This document shows positions 17,313 to 26,000 of a DNA stretch of 64,000 nucleotides, in pieces (within the stretch, counting starts at the first letter, position 1; each line of letters opens with the position of its first letter). A program made the position numbers and the translations under genes. Under the pieces are notes generated by a model. It worked only from the letters and a program-made list of their open reading frames with translations, was not told where the DNA came from and searched no databases. Source of the DNA: Catenulispora sp. MAP5-51 (lineage in GTDB: Bacteria; Actinomycetota; Actinomycetes; Streptomycetales; Catenulisporaceae); contig NZ_JBGCCH010000015.1 of NCBI RefSeq assembly GCF_041261205.1, forward strand, positions 1 through 64,000. Direction: 5' to 3'.

Positions 17313-18000
17313 GGACGCGATCGTAGCCCCCGACAGCGAAAGCACGCCCGAATTACGGGACTGGAAGACGTGGTTCGCGGCCTATGACGACCCGGAATCA
17401 CCGCTGGTCAAGCGGCTGGCCGTGGTGCAGCAGGGCATTCGGCGGGCGCTGGACGAAGCCCCCGCCGGGACCATCAACGTCCTGTCTCTGTGTGCCGGCG
17501 AGGGCCGGGATCTGATCCCGGTGCTCGCCGGGCATCCGCGCCGCGCCGACGTCCGCGCCCGCCTCATCGAGTTCGACCCGGTAATCGCGCAGGTCGCGCG
17601 GGACGCCGCGGCAGCTGCCGGCCTCAATGGCGTCGGTCTCGGCGCAGTCGACGTGGTGACCGGCGACGCGGCCGACCAAGCGCTCTACGGCGACTACGCG
17701 CCGGCGGACCTGCTTCTGCTGTGCGGCATCTTCGGCAACATCTCCGAGGCCGACATCCACACCACCGTCGCGCACGCCGCGCACCTGACCGCCCGCGGCG
17801 GCACCGCGATCTGGACCCGCCACCGCCAGGACCCGGCCGTGGTCCCGCGGATCCACGGCTGGTTCGCCGAAGCGGGATTCACCGATCTGTGGCAATCGGG
17901 TCCGGAATTGCCGACGGTGATCTACGTCGCCGCGAATCGGCAGGAGCGGGAACCCGCTCCGTCGCCGGGCGACGGGAAACTATTCACTTTCATCAAGTAG
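17311..18000 (+). CDS. Class I SAM-dependent methyltransferase
   Basis: A 229-residue Rossmann-type methyltransferase. INVLSLCAGEGRDLIPVLA is the glycine-rich SAM loop, RLIEFDP the acidic strand 2 end, and DYAPADLLLLCGIFGNIS the strand 4 region. The substrate is not predictable. The start codon overlaps that of the divergent pip gene. The PARG-like gene begins 8 nt after the stop, so the two are probably co-transcribed. Confidence 0.8.
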   Translation: MDAIVAPDSESTPELRDWKTWFAAYDDPESPLVKRLAVVQQGIRRALDEAPAGTINVLSLCAGEGRDLIPVLAGHPRRADVRARLIEFDPVIAQVARDAAAAAGLNGVGLGAVDVVTGDAADQALYGDYAPADLLLLCGIFGNISEADIHTTVAHAAHLTARGGTAIWTRHRQDPAVVPRIHGWFAEAGFTDLWQSGPELPTVIYVAANRQEREPAPSPGDGKLFTFIK

Positions 18001-18008
18001 AAAAACCT

Positions 18009-18878
18009 ATGGGGATATACAAAAGTCTCGCTCTGGAGAACGAGAAAATCATCGACGCCGGATACTACGTCAATCTGCGTGGTACCCGTGTGGATCTGGC
18101 CGCCGATGTGGCCGCGGCCTGTCAGGGCACCCGGTCCTACAGCCCCGACCAGACGCGGAGCCTGTTCGACGAACAGTCCTGCGACGCCACCGCGACGCGG
18201 CACGAGACAGCCTTCGAAGTCACCGGCGAGACCAGTACTCACGCCGGTCAGCGGCTGGTGCGCAGTGAAGGCGCGACGGACGTCGCGATCCTGAGCTTCG
18301 CCTCGGCCCGCAACCCCGGCGGCGGCTATCTGGGCGGCGCGCGGGCGCAGGAGGAAGACCTGTGCCGCAGCTCCGCGCTGTACACGACGCTGCTCGAAGC
18401 GCGTGACTACTATGACGCGCACCGTGCGGACCGCGACACGCGGTACAGCCACCGCGTGATCTTCTCGCCGGGCGTGCCGGTCTACCGCGACAGCGCCACG
18501 CGGCTGCTCGACGCGCCGTATCAGATCTCTTATCTGACCTCGCCGGCGCCGAACGCCGGAGCACTGGCCAGGCACGAACCGTCGGCGCTGACTGAGATCG
18601 AGGGCCTGCTGACCGAGCGCGCCGGACGGGTGCTCGCCGTCGCGGCACGGCACGGCGTGCGGACGCTGGTGCTCGGCGCGTGGGGCTGCGGCGTGTTCCG
18701 CAACGATCCCGCGACCGTGGCACGGGTGTTCCGCGCACACCTCGCCGACGGAGGTGCCTTCGAGGGCCGGTTCGCGCGCGTGCTGTTCGCGGTGTACGAC
18801 ACGTCGGCCGCGAAGACGACGCTCGCGGCGTTCCAGGAGACGTTCGGGGTCCTGACGCGCGAGCGTTCCGGGATCTGA
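18009..18878 (+). CDS. Bacterial-type poly(ADP-ribose) glycohydrolase-like (TIGR02452-type)
   Basis: A 289-residue macrodomain-fold protein. The catalytic signature is present: FASARNPGGGYLGGARAQEE contains the GGG loop followed by the QEE acidic pair, then LCRSSALY. Upstream is the family helix region ending FEVTGETSTHAGQRL and downstream VLGAWGCGVFRNDP. Family members hydrolyse ADP-ribose linkages and are found in DNA-repair and toxin-reversal contexts. No Shine-Dalgarno is seen before the ATG at 18009, so coupling to the upstream methyltransferase is likely. The 3' end carries a 23-bp tandem duplication that includes the stop. Confidence 0.85.
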   Translation: MGIYKSLALENEKIIDAGYYVNLRGTRVDLAADVAAACQGTRSYSPDQTRSLFDEQSCDATATRHETAFEVTGETSTHAGQRLVRSEGATDVAILSFASARNPGGGYLGGARAQEEDLCRSSALYTTLLEARDYYDAHRADRDTRYSHRVIFSPGVPVYRDSATRLLDAPYQISYLTSPAPNAGALARHEPSALTEIEGLLTERAGRVLAVAARHGVRTLVLGAWGCGVFRNDPATVARVFRAHLADGGAFEGRFARVLFAVYDTSAAKTTLAAFQETFGVLTRERSGI

Positions 18879-18902
18879 CCCGCGAACGTTCCGGGATCTG
18901 AC
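18852..18902. repeat. 23-bp tandem duplication at the PARG stop codon
   Basis: Two 23-bp units (18852-18874 and 18875-18897) differ at two positions and are followed by a partial third CTGAC. The stop codon falls at the start of the second unit. Confidence 0.85.
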
Positions 18903-18926
18903 ACCGGCCTGTGCGACGCTGGCGCC

Positions 18927-19310
18927 ATGGACTTCAAACTCGAGCTGATCCCGATCCCGGTGACCGACGTGGACCGCGCCAGGGACTTCTACGAGCGCCA
19001 GGCGGGCTTCAACGTCGACCACGACTTCGCGTTCGGCGACGAGTTCCGGATCGTGCAGCTTACGCCGCCGGGGTCGGCGTGCTCGATCGCCTTCGGCAAG
19101 GGGATGCCCGGCGGCGCGCCGGGGTCCGTGCAGATGCTGCACCTGGTGGTCGACGACATCCAGGCCGCGCGCGCCGAATTGGTCGGGCGCGGCATGGAGG
19201 TCGCCGAGGTCGAGGCGATGTCCGCCGAGGGCAAGCCCGACGTGTTCTACGCGCGGTTCGCCGACCCCGACGGCAACACCTGGACGCTGCAGCAGATCTC
19301 GGCGTCCTAG
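18927..19310 (+). CDS. VOC-family (glyoxalase/bleomycin resistance) protein
   Basis: A 127-residue single-module vicinal-oxygen-chelate protein. ELIPIPVTDVDRARDFYE opens the first beta-alpha-beta unit, MLHLVVDDIQAARAELVGRG the second, and FADPDGNTWTLQQI is the usual C-terminal metal-ligand strand. Related proteins act as dioxygenases, isomerases or drug-binding proteins; the role here is unknown. It is convergent with the GH1 gene, stops 12 nt apart. Confidence 0.88.
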   Translation: MDFKLELIPIPVTDVDRARDFYERQAGFNVDHDFAFGDEFRIVQLTPPGSACSIAFGKGMPGGAPGSVQMLHLVVDDIQAARAELVGRGMEVAEVEAMSAEGKPDVFYARFADPDGNTWTLQQISAS

Positions 19311-19322
19311 GACGGGACCGGT

Positions 19323-20693
19323 CTAGTACGACAGCTCCGCGAGCCGGTCGCGCAGCCAGTAGTACGAGTCCTTCGGCGTGCGCGTCTGGGTCCGGTGGTC
19401 GACGTGCACCAGCCCGAAGCGCTGGTGGAAGCCCTCGGCCCACTCGAAGTTGTCCATCAGGGTCCAGGTCAGGTAGCCGCGGACGTCGACGCCCTCGGCC
19501 ATCGCCTGGGACAGGGCCCTGATGTGGCCGTCGAGGAAGGCGATGCGCTCGGGGTCGGCGACCCGGCCGTCCACGGCCTTGTCGTCGACCGAGGTGCCGT
19601 TCTCGGTGATGTAGACCGGCGGGAGGGCGTCGCCGTAGCGGTCGGCCAGGCCCACGAGGAGTTCGCGCAGGCCGTCGGGGACGACCGGCCAGTCGAACGC
19701 GCTGCGCGGGAAGCCTTCGATCGGCACGTCCTGGAACGGCAGGCCGTGCTCGGGGCCGGGGGCGGCGATGCGGGTCGGGTTGTAGTAGTTGACGCCGAGG
19801 CCCTCCAGGGGCGCGGCGATGGTGGCGAGGTCGCCGTCGCGGACCACGCCGCCCAGGTCCGGGCCGGTGCCGTAGGCCGACAGGTCCGGGTAGCGGCCCA
19901 GCAGGATCGGGTCGTTGAACAGGCGGTTGTGGAGCGTGTCGTAGGCCTCTGCGGCCGCCCTGTCCTCCGCGGAGTCGCTCGCGGACCAGACCGGGGTGCA
20001 GTTGTTGGCGATCATCACCTTGCCCGCGCCGGCCGACCGCAGGGCCCCGACCGCCAGGCCGTGGGCCAGGAGTTGGTGGTGCGCGACCGGGATGGCCTCG
20101 GTCATCAGCGTGCGGCCCGGGGCGTGGACGCCGAAGGCGTAGCCGTACGCGAGGTGGATGAAGGGCTCGTTGAGCGTGATCCAGTGCTCGACGCGGTCGG
20201 CGAGGCGGTCGGCCACGAGCGCGGCGTAGTCGGCGAAGCGGTGCGCGGTGTCACGGGCCAGCCAGCCGTCGCGGTCCTCCAGGGCCTGCGGGAGGTCCCA
20301 GTGGAAGAGGGTGGGGAACGGGGTGATCCCCTTTTCCAGCAAGGCGTCCACGAGCCGCTCGTAGTACGCCAGGCCGGCCGGGTTGGCGGGTCCGGAGCCG
20401 TCGGGCTGGACGCGGGTCCAGGCGATCGAGAAGCGGTAGGCGTTGACCCCCAGGTCCGCCATCAGCGCCACGTCCTCGCCGGCGCGGTGGTAGTGGTCGC
20501 AGGCCACGTCGCCGGTCTGGCCGTCGCGCACGGCGTCGGGCCGGCGCACGAAGGTGTCCCAGATCGAGACGCCCTTCCCGTCCTCGGCCGGGGCACCCTC
20601 GATCTGATAGGCGGAGGTGGACGTTCCCCAATAGAAGGACGCGGGGAACGAAGGGAGCGGGGCATGGACGGCATGGACGGCATGGACGGTCAC
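19323..20693 (-). CDS. GH1 beta-glucosidase
   Basis: A 456-residue glycoside hydrolase family 1 enzyme, cytosolic. FYWGTSTSAYQIEGA is the N-terminal signature, WITLNEPF contains the acid/base Glu, PPVYITENG the nucleophile Glu, and GYLTWTLMDNFEWAEGF the aglycone-side loop. Length is normal. I use the GTG at 20693, which has GGAGGTG 7 nt upstream, instead of the 20729 start; it opens with a VHAVHAVHA tract from a 9-bp tandem repeat. It is divergent from a TetR regulator with a strong palindrome between them, so it is probably repressed by that protein. Confidence 0.92.
   Translation of the reverse strand: MTVHAVHAVHAPLPSFPASFYWGTSTSAYQIEGAPAEDGKGVSIWDTFVRRPDAVRDGQTGDVACDHYHRAGEDVALMADLGVNAYRFSIAWTRVQPDGSGPANPAGLAYYERLVDALLEKGITPFPTLFHWDLPQALEDRDGWLARDTAHRFADYAALVADRLADRVEHWITLNEPFIHLAYGYAFGVHAPGRTLMTEAIPVAHHQLLAHGLAVGALRSAGAGKVMIANNCTPVWSASDSAEDRAAAEAYDTLHNRLFNDPILLGRYPDLSAYGTGPDLGGVVRDGDLATIAAPLEGLGVNYYNPTRIAAPGPEHGLPFQDVPIEGFPRSAFDWPVVPDGLRELLVGLADRYGDALPPVYITENGTSVDDKAVDGRVADPERIAFLDGHIRALSQAMAEGVDVRGYLTWTLMDNFEWAEGFHQRFGLVHVDHRTQTRTPKDSYYWLRDRLAELSY
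20661..20687. repeat. 9-bp tandem repeat in the GH1 N-terminus
   Basis: Three copies of GGCATGGAC encode Val-His-Ala triplets at the extreme N-terminus, where the length may vary among strains without harming the fold. Confidence 0.75.
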
Positions 20694-20715
20694 TGCGGGC
20701 CACCTCCGGAAGGGA

Positions 20716-20740
20716 CTAACATGAGTCATCCTCAGGTTAG
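20716..20740. promoter_or_regulatory. TetR operator candidate
   Basis: CTAACATGAG and CTCAGGTTAG form an inverted repeat of 10-bp arms (one mismatch) with a 5-nt centre, in the 68-bp gap between the divergent GH1 and TetR genes. Confidence 0.65.
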
Positions 20741-20761
20741 CGGGCGGAGGAGAATAGGGGA

Positions 20762-21418
20762 ATGGACTCCACGACCGAGAGCGGAGCGGGACTGCGCCGG
20801 CGCCCTATGCAGCGGCGCAGCGCCGAGCGCTACGAGCGGATCCTCAACGTGTGCGCCGAACTGCTGGACGAGGTCGGCTTCGCCGGCCTGACCACCACCG
20901 CGGTCGCCAAGCGCGCCGAGGTCCCGATCGGCACCGTCTACCAGTTCTTCGCCGACAAGAGCGCCCTGGTCCACGCCCTGGCCGCCCGCAACCTCGAGAA
21001 CTACATGGGACGCCTGGAACGCCGCTATGGCGAGGCCGTCCCCCGCTCGGTGGAGGAGGTCGTCGACGTCGCCATCGACGAGTTCGTGGACATGCGCCGG
21101 ACCCTGCCGGGCTTCGGCGTCCTGGACTTCGGGGCGGGCAGCGAGTGGTCGGACGCGGACCCGCGCGACCTGTACCTCCTGGACGAGAACGTCGAGAACA
21201 ACACGGCCGTCGCCAAGCGGCTGCGGATGCTGACACCGTTCCTGGACTCCTCGCGCGCCGGGACCTCGGAGATCGAGCTGGCCCTGCGGGTGACGATGGA
21301 GGCCGCGGACGCGGTGCTCCAGCTGGCGTTCCGGACCGATCCGGAGGGCGACCCGACGCTGATCGCGGAGTGCAAGAAACTGCTGGTGGCCTATCTGGGC
21401 CCGTACTACGTGGGCTGA
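20762..21418 (+). CDS. TetR-family transcriptional regulator
   Basis: A 218-residue repressor. The N-terminal HTH is clear: RSAERYERILNVCAELL, TTTAVAKRAEVPIGTVY, FADKSALVHALAARN. The C-terminal ligand domain is of unassigned type. GGAGGAG and GGGGA precede the ATG at 20762. It likely binds the palindrome at 20716-20740 and controls GH1 and itself. The stop lies within a four-fold 10-bp repeat. Confidence 0.9.
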   Translation: MDSTTESGAGLRRRPMQRRSAERYERILNVCAELLDEVGFAGLTTTAVAKRAEVPIGTVYQFFADKSALVHALAARNLENYMGRLERRYGEAVPRSVEEVVDVAIDEFVDMRRTLPGFGVLDFGAGSEWSDADPRDLYLLDENVENNTAVAKRLRMLTPFLDSSRAGTSEIELALRVTMEAADAVLQLAFRTDPEGDPTLIAECKKLLVAYLGPYYVG

Positions 21419-21452
21419 GAGAGGCCGAGAGAGGCTGAGAGAGGCCGAGGGA
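21413..21452. repeat. 10-bp repeat x4 over the TetR stop codon
   Basis: GGCTGAGAGA, GGCCGAGAGA, GGCTGAGAGA and GGCCGAGGGA run head to tail. The TGA of the TetR gene is in the first unit and an in-phase TGA pattern recurs in the third. Confidence 0.85.
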
Positions 21453-21487
21453 GTCGCTATACCCGTTTCGCCCGGTATCGTGGCGGA

Positions 21488-22264
21488 ATGGATGACAAGC
21501 GGCACCGCTTCGACTGGAGCCTGCTCGGCTGCGCCTTCAGCGGACACGTGCTGTACGCCCCGACAGAGCCGGCGCTGCGTGCGCGGTTGACGGCTTCGTC
21601 GGCGGACTGCGCGACGTGGCGGTGCCTGCGCTGCGCGGATTTCGTGCCGGCCGCCGAGACGCCGCCTTCGGGCCCGGCCGAGGACGCCCCGCTGGTGAAG
21701 CGCGGGGCGGAGATGCGCGACGCGGTCCTGCTGCGGTTCTTCGCGGTGGAGCGGTGGGTACGGGCGCTGCTGTTCGGGGCGGCGGCTTACGTGGTGCACC
21801 GTTTCGCGGGGCGCCAGGACGAACTGCGGCAGGCCTTCGACCAGGCGGCTCCGGTGGTGCGGCAGGTGTTCGGCAGGGCCGGCTTCGACCTGCAGAACTC
21901 GAAGACGCTGGAGCTCCTGCAGAAGGCGGTGGACGCGCGGCCGACGACGCTGGTGTGGATCGTCATGGGCCTGGCCCTGTACGCGGCGGTCGAGGTGGTC
22001 GAGGGCGTGGGCCTGTGGCTGCTCCAGCGATGGGGCGAGTACTTCGCGTTCGTGGCCACGGGCATCTTCCTGCCCCTGGAGGTGTACGAGCTGGCGCACA
22101 AGGTGAGCCCGCTGAAGCTGGTGACCTTCGCGCTGAACCTGGCGCTGGTGCTGTACCTGGTGTGGACGAAGCGGCTGTTCGGGGTGCGCGGCGGGAAGCG
22201 GGCTTATGAGGCCGAGCGGCATGCGGCTTCGCTGCTGGAGGTCGAGCGGGCCGCGACGGACTGA
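21488..22264 (+). CDS. DUF2127 membrane protein
   Basis: A 258-residue protein. The N-terminal part has a small Cys motif (WRCLRCADF) resembling a zinc-ribbon half. The DUF2127 part has RFFAVERWVRALLFGAAAY and three further hydrophobic segments, with a conserved GVGLWLLQRWGEYFAFV region. TATCGT lies 6 nt before the ATG and GGCGGA directly upstream, so either a leaderless or leadered start is possible. Function unknown. Confidence 0.75.
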   Translation: MDDKRHRFDWSLLGCAFSGHVLYAPTEPALRARLTASSADCATWRCLRCADFVPAAETPPSGPAEDAPLVKRGAEMRDAVLLRFFAVERWVRALLFGAAAYVVHRFAGRQDELRQAFDQAAPVVRQVFGRAGFDLQNSKTLELLQKAVDARPTTLVWIVMGLALYAAVEVVEGVGLWLLQRWGEYFAFVATGIFLPLEVYELAHKVSPLKLVTFALNLALVLYLVWTKRLFGVRGGKRAYEAERHAASLLEVERAATD

Positions 22265-22267
22265 CTC

Positions 22268-23092
22268 CTAATGGCGGTGGGTGTTGTCCGCCTGCCCGGG
22301 ATCACCGGGATGCTCGAAGCCGGGCGCGTTGGTGACCAGAGCACTGCGGCGCTCATCAAGCCACCGGTTGAAAGCGGCGAGGCGGGCCGGGTCGGAGGCG
22401 TCTTGCTCGGCGTGCGGCATCGGCTCGTCGGGGCGCGTCTCGGTGGCCGTGACCGTGGCGAAATGCCAGCCGAGGCCGGTTCGCACCGGGCCGACGCGGG
22501 TGCCGGACGGTCGGGCCCGGAGTTCGGCGGCGAGGGTCGCGGGGAGGTCGTCGAGGGTCGTCCAGCCCAGGGAGGTCTCGGGGGCGGTCGCCGCCTCCAG
22601 CGGGGTCGCGGCGACAGAATGGGTGACTCGGTACCAGGTGCGGGTGGCGGTCTGCGGGGCTGCCGCGGGCGTGGGGTCGGTGACCAGGTCGTAGAGCGCT
22701 GACATCGCCGCGGACCTGGCCCACGCCGCCGCGTTGATGGAACCGAGGTGCAGCGACTCGACGTGGGTGAGCGGCCGGGGTGCCGCGTCGGTCGCCGATT
22801 CCGGCCCGAGCCGCGCCAGCTCCACTCGGCACAGCTCCTCCGTCAGCTGCACCTGCGCCGTCCATCGCAGGAACTGCCGATCCTCCTTGCTCCCCACCGC
22901 CGGCAGCCGCCCCGCGAGACGTCCGGTGCGCAGTTCCCGCACCCGCGCGTCCAAGCGCTCGCGCGGGATCGGAGTACCGGCGACCGCGCCGATGACCGTC
23001 GCCTCGCGTTGTGCGCGTGCCGCCTCGGCGGCGTCGCTGTGGTGCGGGTGCGGGTGCGGGTGCGGATCTTGCGGACTGTGGGAGTGCGTCAC
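22268..23092 (-). CDS. His-rich PpiC/parvulin-like protein
   Basis: A 274-residue protein. It begins with a His-rich tail (HSHSPQDPHPHPHPHH), then VIGAVAGTPIPRERLDAR, a helical region like the SurA/PpiC chaperone N-domain, and a C-terminal RVGPVRTGLGWHFATV, which matches the end of parvulin-type prolyl isomerase domains. A fold-maturation role for the neighbouring exported or large enzyme is a guess. The GTG at 23090-23092 overlaps the mannosidase stop by GTGA; the longer upstream frame is a shadow. The His tail could bind metal, perhaps the zinc needed by the GH38 enzyme. Confidence 0.6.
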   Translation of the reverse strand: MTHSHSPQDPHPHPHPHHSDAAEAARAQREATVIGAVAGTPIPRERLDARVRELRTGRLAGRLPAVGSKEDRQFLRWTAQVQLTEELCRVELARLGPESATDAAPRPLTHVESLHLGSINAAAWARSAAMSALYDLVTDPTPAAAPQTATRTWYRVTHSVAATPLEAATAPETSLGWTTLDDLPATLAAELRARPSGTRVGPVRTGLGWHFATVTATETRPDEPMPHAEQDASDPARLAAFNRWLDERRSALVTNAPGFEHPGDPGQADNTHRH

Positions 23093-26000
23093 TGCACCAC
23101 CACGGGAACCGCCGCCGTGTACTGCGCGCGGCCGAACCACATCAGCTTCACCAGCGCCCACCAGTGGCCCGGCTCGGCCGTGGCGGGGACGTCCACCTCG
23201 AACTCGACCGAGCCCTCGGCGCCCGGCTCGACGCTGAACGCCGCCGCGTACGGCCCGATGAAGTCCCACGTCCCCCACGGGCTGACCGGCATCGCCTCGC
23301 CCTCGATGAGTCCGCGCGTGGTGTTGGCCAGGCCGACCCGCAGGGTGCCGCGAGTGCCGCGGGCCAGTGTCAGGCCCGGGGTGATCGAGGTGATCTCCAG
23401 GCCGGTCGGGCGCGCCGTCTCGCTCTTCGTGCCCTGGGTCTGGACGCCGAGCTCGATCTCGGTCTCCGGCGAGGTCGCCGGCGGCGCGTACTCCGGGGCG
23501 TCGATCAGGACGCTGATGACGTCCTCGACCACCGAGTCCGCCACCGCCAGCCGCACCCGGACGAAGTACATCCCCGGCTCCGGGGCCGCTTCCTCCGACG
23601 GCGCCACCGTCAGCGGGAACACCGTGTGCCCGCCGGGCTCCAGCGCCACCGGGCGCGACTCCGGCTCGACGCGCCAGCCCTCGGGCGCCAGCACGGTGAG
23701 CATGCCCTCGAACGTCGTGTCCGTGTACTGACTCGCCACGGCCACCGACACCTCGCCGCCGCCGGTGAGCACCGTCGGGGTGGCGGCGACCGAGACCGGC
23801 AGGAAGCCCATCGGCGCCGGCCCCCGGTTGTGCAGCCAGTAGCGCGAGTACACCGGCTGCGCCGGCTCGGTCGCGCGGCCGAGGACCGGCGAGGAGGCCG
23901 AGGAGCCCGAGCCCTGCGGCGGCACCATGATCGCCGTCGAGATCTGCGAACCGGCCAGCCGCACCGAGCCCGCGGCCCGCACGTCGCAGCGCAGCCCGCA
24001 CTCCTCCAGCAGGTCGGCGCGGTCGCTGGACAGCACGCCGAGCGGGCTGCGCAGCGCGACCGTCTCGCCGGTGCCCGCCGCCTCCACCAGGCGCACCATG
24101 AAGCCCATTTCCGGCGACGCGTCCAGCCCCGAGCCCACCGACTCCGGGTTCCCGGCCGGCTTCACCGCGGTCACCTGCGCGGCGCCCTCCGGCGTGACCG
24201 ACAGCAGCGCGTGCCGGCCGGGCAGCGGGCCGCGGTGCGCGGGCTCCTGCCGGGCCAGCATCGGGGCCGAGAAGGCCGCGCCGGACGCGACCAGCCCCGC
24301 CGCACGCCAGTCCCCCGCGCCGCTCACCAGCGCGTAGTCGAAGTCGTGGGTCCAGTGCTGGAGCTGGAACGCCGAGCCGTCCGGCGCGCGCCGCAGCGGC
24401 GGGTCGAGCCAGACCCCCGACGGCCAGCCGGTGCACGAGCGCATCAACGACAGGTGCAGCGCGCCGGAGGGGTCGACGGCGAAGCCCGGGATGCCGTTGT
24501 TGACCAGCCCGACGGTGTGGTCGTCGAGCAGCGCCGTGTCGGCGGGGTCGACGGTGACGGCGGGCAGCACCGTGTCGGCCGCGAACGCCGCCGCGGCCTC
24601 GCGCACCTGCTGCGCCGTGTCCTCCGGCTGCTCCCCGGCGATGATCAGGACCGGCAGGGCGCGCGCGTCCCGCAGGTCGGCGTTCGGCACCCACGCCTTC
24701 TCCACCGGGACCTCGGCCGGCACGAAGAAGCAGATCCGGCCGCGGTTTTTCAGCAGGCTGTCGAACTCCTGGCGCACCGAGGGGCCGGAGCGCTCCAGGA
24801 CCTCGGCGGTCAGCGCGTTGGTGTCCGGGCCGCCGATCACGATCCGGACGTCCGGCAGGTTGGAGTCGACGTGCAGCCAGCCGTAGCGCGCGCCCTCGGG
24901 GCTCGTGGTGGTCGCGGTGACGCCGACCCGGGCCAGCGCCACCACCAGGTCGCGCACCGGATCGGCGTGCCGGTCCAGGTCGTCGGCCACGACTTCGGCG
25001 ACCGAGATCGCGACCCGGCCGAGGCCGGTGTCATCCAGGTCGCGCAGGTTCAGGGTCGCGGTGCTGCCCAGGGCGAAGAAGGTGTTCGCCGGGTTGTCCA
25101 GCGTCCAGGGCGCCACCGCCACGTCGGATTCCGGCAGCGCGAAGCCGCGGCCGATGACGGCCCCGGCGACCTCCGAGACCGGGCGCGCACCCGGGACGTC
25201 GCACGGGAACGTCACCCGCAAAAGCCGATCGGCGCCGGTGAAGTCCAGAACGCGCGTGCGGAAGTCGATGCGCTCCAGTCCGTGCCAGAGGGTGATGCGC
25301 TGCTCGTACGCGACGTCGCCGACGGTCCCGGTGACGACGTACCGCCGGCCCAGCGGCGACTCCTCGGCGCGCACGGACGTGGCGGCCGCGGCGGCCGATC
25401 CGGTGACGGTGCCGTTGGGCACGAGGTGCCAGGGCCCCTCACCGAACTCGGGATGCTGCGGGTACTCCTCGCTGACGCGCAGCTCGTTGCCGATCCCGCC
25501 GGGCTTGAGCAGCTGACGGCCGGTGGCCAGCTCGACGATGCCGGTCAGGCCGCCCCCGCGCGCCGGGTCGAGCGTGATCTCGAAGTGCTCGTTGGCCAGC
25601 GAGTCCGGGGTTTCGCCGATCTCTTGCCAGACAAGGTTCTGGTGCCGGGCAAGGCTTTCCGCGCTCGTTGTGAACTCCACGTGCCAACTCCGCCAGCCCA
25701 TCCCGGGAACCCCGGCGGCCACGAAGGCGATGTCGACCCGCGTCCCGTCCTTCGCCTCGACGACGAACGGCACCGGGTCCCCGGCCTCGTCCGTCAGCCG
25801 CAGCCCGTCGAACTCGCCGCTCTCGGGCAGCCGCACCGTCGCCCGCACCACGTCGGTCCGCTCGAAGGCCAGGGTGTTGAACACCCCGATCGCCCCGTTG
25901 CCCGCGCCTCCGTAGGTCTCGACGTTCCGGAAGATCGCCTCCAGCGCCGCGTCGCGGGCCTCGGCGGCCAGGTCGTGCGCCTCGCGCCAGCCGGTCACCA

